A stretch of DNA of 64,000 nucleotides, taken from positions 1-64,000 of the forward strand of contig NZ_RWKW01000056.1 in assembly GCF_003970795.1 (NCBI RefSeq). The letters are read 5' to 3'. Shown in pieces: positions 61,814-64,000 of the stretch (position 1 is its first letter; each line of letters begins with the position of its first letter). A model generated the notes under the pieces. The model made no database searches and was not told the origin of the DNA. It saw only the letters and a program-made list of their open reading frames with translations. The position numbers were made by a program, and so were the translations under genes. The DNA is from Aquibium carbonis. Its GTDB lineage: Bacteria; Pseudomonadota; Alphaproteobacteria; Rhizobiales; Rhizobiaceae.

Positions 61814-63331
61814 CTATTCTCCCGGGCCGTTTGCTGCCAATTCTCGCCAGAACGGATCGATCGCGTCGGTCATCCTGGTCCAGATGGAATAGCGCCTGTC
61901 ATAATGGGCGCGCAAGTCTGCATCAGGCCGAAACGCCCGGGCCGGGCGCGTCATGGCCGCCACCGCGTCGATCTCGTCAGCGTGGATTCCGGCCGCGATC
62001 GAAGCGGCGATCGCTGCGCCGAGGGCGCCCGTCTCCCTTGCTTCGGCGACCGTCACGTCGACGCCGAGGCCATCGGCAAACATCTGCGGCCAGTGCGGCG
62101 AGCGCGAGCCCCCGCCCGAAAGCGCCGCGGTCGAGAACCGCACGCCGGCCTCGGCCAGGACTTCGACGTGGCGTCGATGCTCGAACATGACGCCTTCGAA
62201 GATCGCCCGAAGCAGGTGCCCTTCCGCGTGCCAGCCGGCCACCCCGAAAAAGCCGCCGCGCTGATGCGCGCCGAGGCGCCCGCCATAGAGAAACGGGTGG
62301 AACAGGGGATCATCCGGCCGGGGCTGGACTTCGCCGATGGCCTTGTTGACGAACGCGAAAGGATCGTCGTGGTGACCGCCCCGTTCGATCAGCGTACGCA
62401 CATACCATTCGAGGTTCGCCGCCGAGGTCGCGCTGTTTTCCATGTTGAGGAAGCGGCCGGGCTTGTAGGCGGCCACCATGAAGACCCGTTCGTCACGCAC
62501 CGGAGCGTCCGAGAACACCTGGTTGATGGACCAGCTGCCGGCGACGATGGAAGCGGCGCCCGCGCCGATCGCGCCTGAGCCGAGCGCCGAGGCCACGACA
62601 TCGAAGTAGCCGGCGACCACCGGGGTCCCCTCCGCAAGTCCCGTGGCCGCCGCCGCTTCTCGTGTGACGGTTCCCACGACACCGGACGGCTGGAGAAGTC
62701 GCGGCAACAGGGACGCGGCGTCGTCCAGCCCGTAGAGCGCCAGAAGCTCGCCGTCATAGGTCGCCTCCGGCAATCGCAGCAGACCGGCGCCCGACATGTC
62801 CGATATCTCGCTGGCCCGCTCTCCGGTGAGGTGGAAGGTCACGACATCCTTGGCAAACAGAAGCGTTCCCGCTCTTGCGTAGAGGTCGGGCCTGTGACGC
62901 TTGAGCCAGGAGAGCAGCACCGGGGTCTGCGAGGGCCAGGGTCGCTGCAGCGCGATCGCATGGAGCCGGGCGCCCGATTGCGCGTCCAGTTCCGCCGCGA
63001 GCGCGGCCGCTCGGGTGTCGAGCGACTGGATGCCGATGAGGGCAGCACCTTCTCGATCGAGCAGGTAGAGACCGTTGCCATGCCCCGCCGTGCCGATCGC
63101 GGCGATCTGCCGGGGGTCGATGGCGGCTGAAGCGATGCAGCCGGCGATGGCGGTCCTGGCGTTGCGCCAAAGCTCCGGCAGCGAGCGTTCGACCATGCCC
63201 GCCGCGGGCTTGTGGGTTGCCCCATCGACGCCATGCGCGGCGAGTTGCCGGCCGCGCGTGTCGAACAGCACGGCCTTGATGATGGTGTTTCCGGCATCCA
63301 GCCCGAGGAGGTAGGGACCGCCATCAGCCAT
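61814..63331 (-). CDS. FGGY-family carbohydrate kinase
   Basis: 505 residues from the ATG at 63331. The N-terminal phosphate loop is LGLDAGNTIIKAVLFD, then AAIGTAGHGNGLYLLD. The C-terminal FGGY-type segments are GGRLGAHQRGGFFGV, IFEGVMFEHRRHVEVL and LSGGGSRSPHWPQMFADGLG followed by ETGALGAAIAA. These ATP-dependent kinases phosphorylate pentuloses, polyols and similar sugars; the sequence is nearest to xylulokinase-like members, but the substrate is not clear. The start overlaps the aldolase gene upstream by 8 nt. Confidence 0.92.
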   Translation of the reverse strand: MADGGPYLLGLDAGNTIIKAVLFDTRGRQLAAHGVDGATHKPAAGMVERSLPELWRNARTAIAGCIASAAIDPRQIAAIGTAGHGNGLYLLDREGAALIGIQSLDTRAAALAAELDAQSGARLHAIALQRPWPSQTPVLLSWLKRHRPDLYARAGTLLFAKDVVTFHLTGERASEISDMSGAGLLRLPEATYDGELLALYGLDDAASLLPRLLQPSGVVGTVTREAAAATGLAEGTPVVAGYFDVVASALGSGAIGAGAASIVAGSWSINQVFSDAPVRDERVFMVAAYKPGRFLNMENSATSAANLEWYVRTLIERGGHHDDPFAFVNKAIGEVQPRPDDPLFHPFLYGGRLGAHQRGGFFGVAGWHAEGHLLRAIFEGVMFEHRRHVEVLAEAGVRFSTAALSGGGSRSPHWPQMFADGLGVDVTVAEARETGALGAAIAASIAAGIHADEIDAVAAMTRPARAFRPDADLRAHYDRRYSIWTRMTDAIDPFWRELAANGPGE

Positions 63332-64000
63332 GGTTGTAGATATCCCAGGCGGCATCTCCGTCCACGCCTCGATGGATGATCGCCATCAGCGCATCGACGA
63401 CCGCCTTCGGGTTCTGGTGCTGGTAGATGTTCCGGCCGTAGACCATCCCCTTCGCTCCCTGCTTCATGAGGGTCGAGGACTTCCCCAGCACCGCCTTCAA
63501 ATCCTCCCGTCCGCCGCCGCGCACCAGAACCGGTACACGTGCGGCCTCGACGACGCGATGAAACTCCTCCGGATCGTCGGTCGGGTCGGCCTTGACGATG
63601 TCGGCGCCCATCTCGGACGCGAGACGAACCAGCGCGACGATCTTGTCCGCATCGCCGTCCACCTGGTATCCGCCGCGTACGGCGTTCGGCAACATCACCA
63701 GTGGTTCGATCATCAGCGGCATCCCGTAGCGGTGGCAGGCCGCGCGCACGCGGCTGATGTTTTCCACGCACTGGCGAAACAGCTCCGGCTCGTCCGGCAG
63801 CATGAACAGGTTCACCACCACGCAGGCCGCATCCATTTCGAGCGCGCCGATGATCGGCTCGTCGTGGTTCTGCAGCATCGCCCACATGACGCGGTGCCGC
63901 TCGGGGTTGTACGGATTGCCCATGTCGATGCGCATGACGAGCGCCGGCTTGTCCTTCTCTGGTCGGCCTTGCAGCAGGTCGGCCTGGCCATAGGACATCT
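63324..64000 (-). CDS. Class I aldolase-like protein (DeoC/FbaB/LsrF family), 5' end outside window
   Basis: The frame is open to the right edge; about 225 residues are visible. An internal ATG at 63998 is probably not the start, because family members have ~50 residues of barrel before this point. TIM-barrel features: LVMRIDMGNPYNPERH, MLIEPLVMLPNAV-type strand, ADIVKADPTDDPEEF with the probable Schiff-base Lys, VPVLVRGGGRED, and GMVYGRNIYQHQNP. It is coupled to the FGGY kinase gene (8-nt overlap), a kinase-plus-aldolase pair that would cleave the phosphorylated sugar. Confidence 0.85.
   Translation of the reverse strand, partial: MSYGQADLLQGRPEKDKPALVMRIDMGNPYNPERHRVMWAMLQNHDEPIIGALEMDAACVVVNLFMLPDEPELFRQCVENISRVRAACHRYGMPLMIEPLVMLPNAVRGGYQVDGDADKIVALVRLASEMGADIVKADPTDDPEEFHRVVEAARVPVLVRGGGREDLKAVLGKSSTLMKQGAKGMVYGRNIYQHQNPKAVVDALMAIIHRGVDGDAAWDIYNHG

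Noticed and set aside
61814-64000. LsrK/LsrF-type autoinducer-2 processing, suggested by kinase plus LsrF-like aldolase
   Set aside because: No lsrB-, lsrR- or lsrG-like gene is present, and the FGGY protein is nearer to xylulokinase-like members by eye. Not enough to claim it.
1-64000. tRNA or rRNA genes, CRISPR arrays, insertion sequences, phage genes or attachment sites
   Set aside because: Looked for characteristic features (clustered direct repeats, transposase or integrase motifs, cloverleaf-like CCA ends) and saw none that hold up.

Overview
The window is high-GC alphaproteobacterial chromosome. It most resembles a member of the Hyphomicrobiales (Rhizobiales; Mesorhizobium/Aminobacter/Agrobacterium-like) because of its dense ABC-transporter/kinase operons with ATGA start-stop overlaps, the HWE-type histidine kinase, the DUF1801 and FGGY genes, and an arsenite-oxidase locus of the rhizobial type. 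This placement is inference from gene content. I saw no tRNA, rRNA, CRISPR array, insertion sequence or phage gene.

Region 1 (1-6.2 kb). A hydantoinase/oxoprolinase-type pair (subunits A and B; B runs off the left edge) is read leftward. Beside it are a small SnoaL-like/SDR operon and a divergent LysR regulator.

Region 2 (6.3-14.6 kb). This is a clear arsenite-oxidation locus. The periplasmic sensor protein aioX, kinase aioS and sigma-54 activator aioR are read leftward. The Rieske subunit aioB, molybdopterin subunit aioA and a moeA cofactor gene are read rightward. The divergent gap holds a textbook -24/-12 promoter and two tandem inverted repeats that look like AioR enhancer sites. No cytochrome c gene is present.

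Region 3 (14.6-36.8 kb). A two-partner secretion system is read leftward: a small exported protein, a 6283-residue filamentous adhesin (18.9 kb, one intact reading frame) and its Omp85-type transporter. A SapC-family gene lies just upstream.

Region 4 (37.0-48.6 kb). A long leftward cluster of translationally coupled genes encodes a ribose/galactose-type ABC importer, in which one permease is fused to a strictosidine-synthase-like beta-propeller and is followed by a second, free propeller. It continues with an acyl-CoA synthetase and an atypical crotonase, then a TetR regulator and an SDR dehydrogenase. Together they suggest uptake, hydrolysis or lactone opening, CoA activation and degradation of one unknown compound. 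An AraC regulator is divergent at 48.9 kb.

Region 5 (50.0-59.0 kb). A LacI repressor, a perfect operator palindrome inside a promoter, and a rightward operon follow: binding protein, two permeases, a 62-residue membrane protein, a DUF1801 protein, two ATPases and a fused dihydroxyacetone kinase. This is probably a polyol/triose uptake system.

Region 6 (59.1-64.0 kb). A KaiC-like double ATPase is followed by an overlapping HWE histidine kinase with a degenerate receiver, both leftward. Finally there is an FGGY sugar kinase coupled to a class I aldolase-like gene that runs off the right edge.
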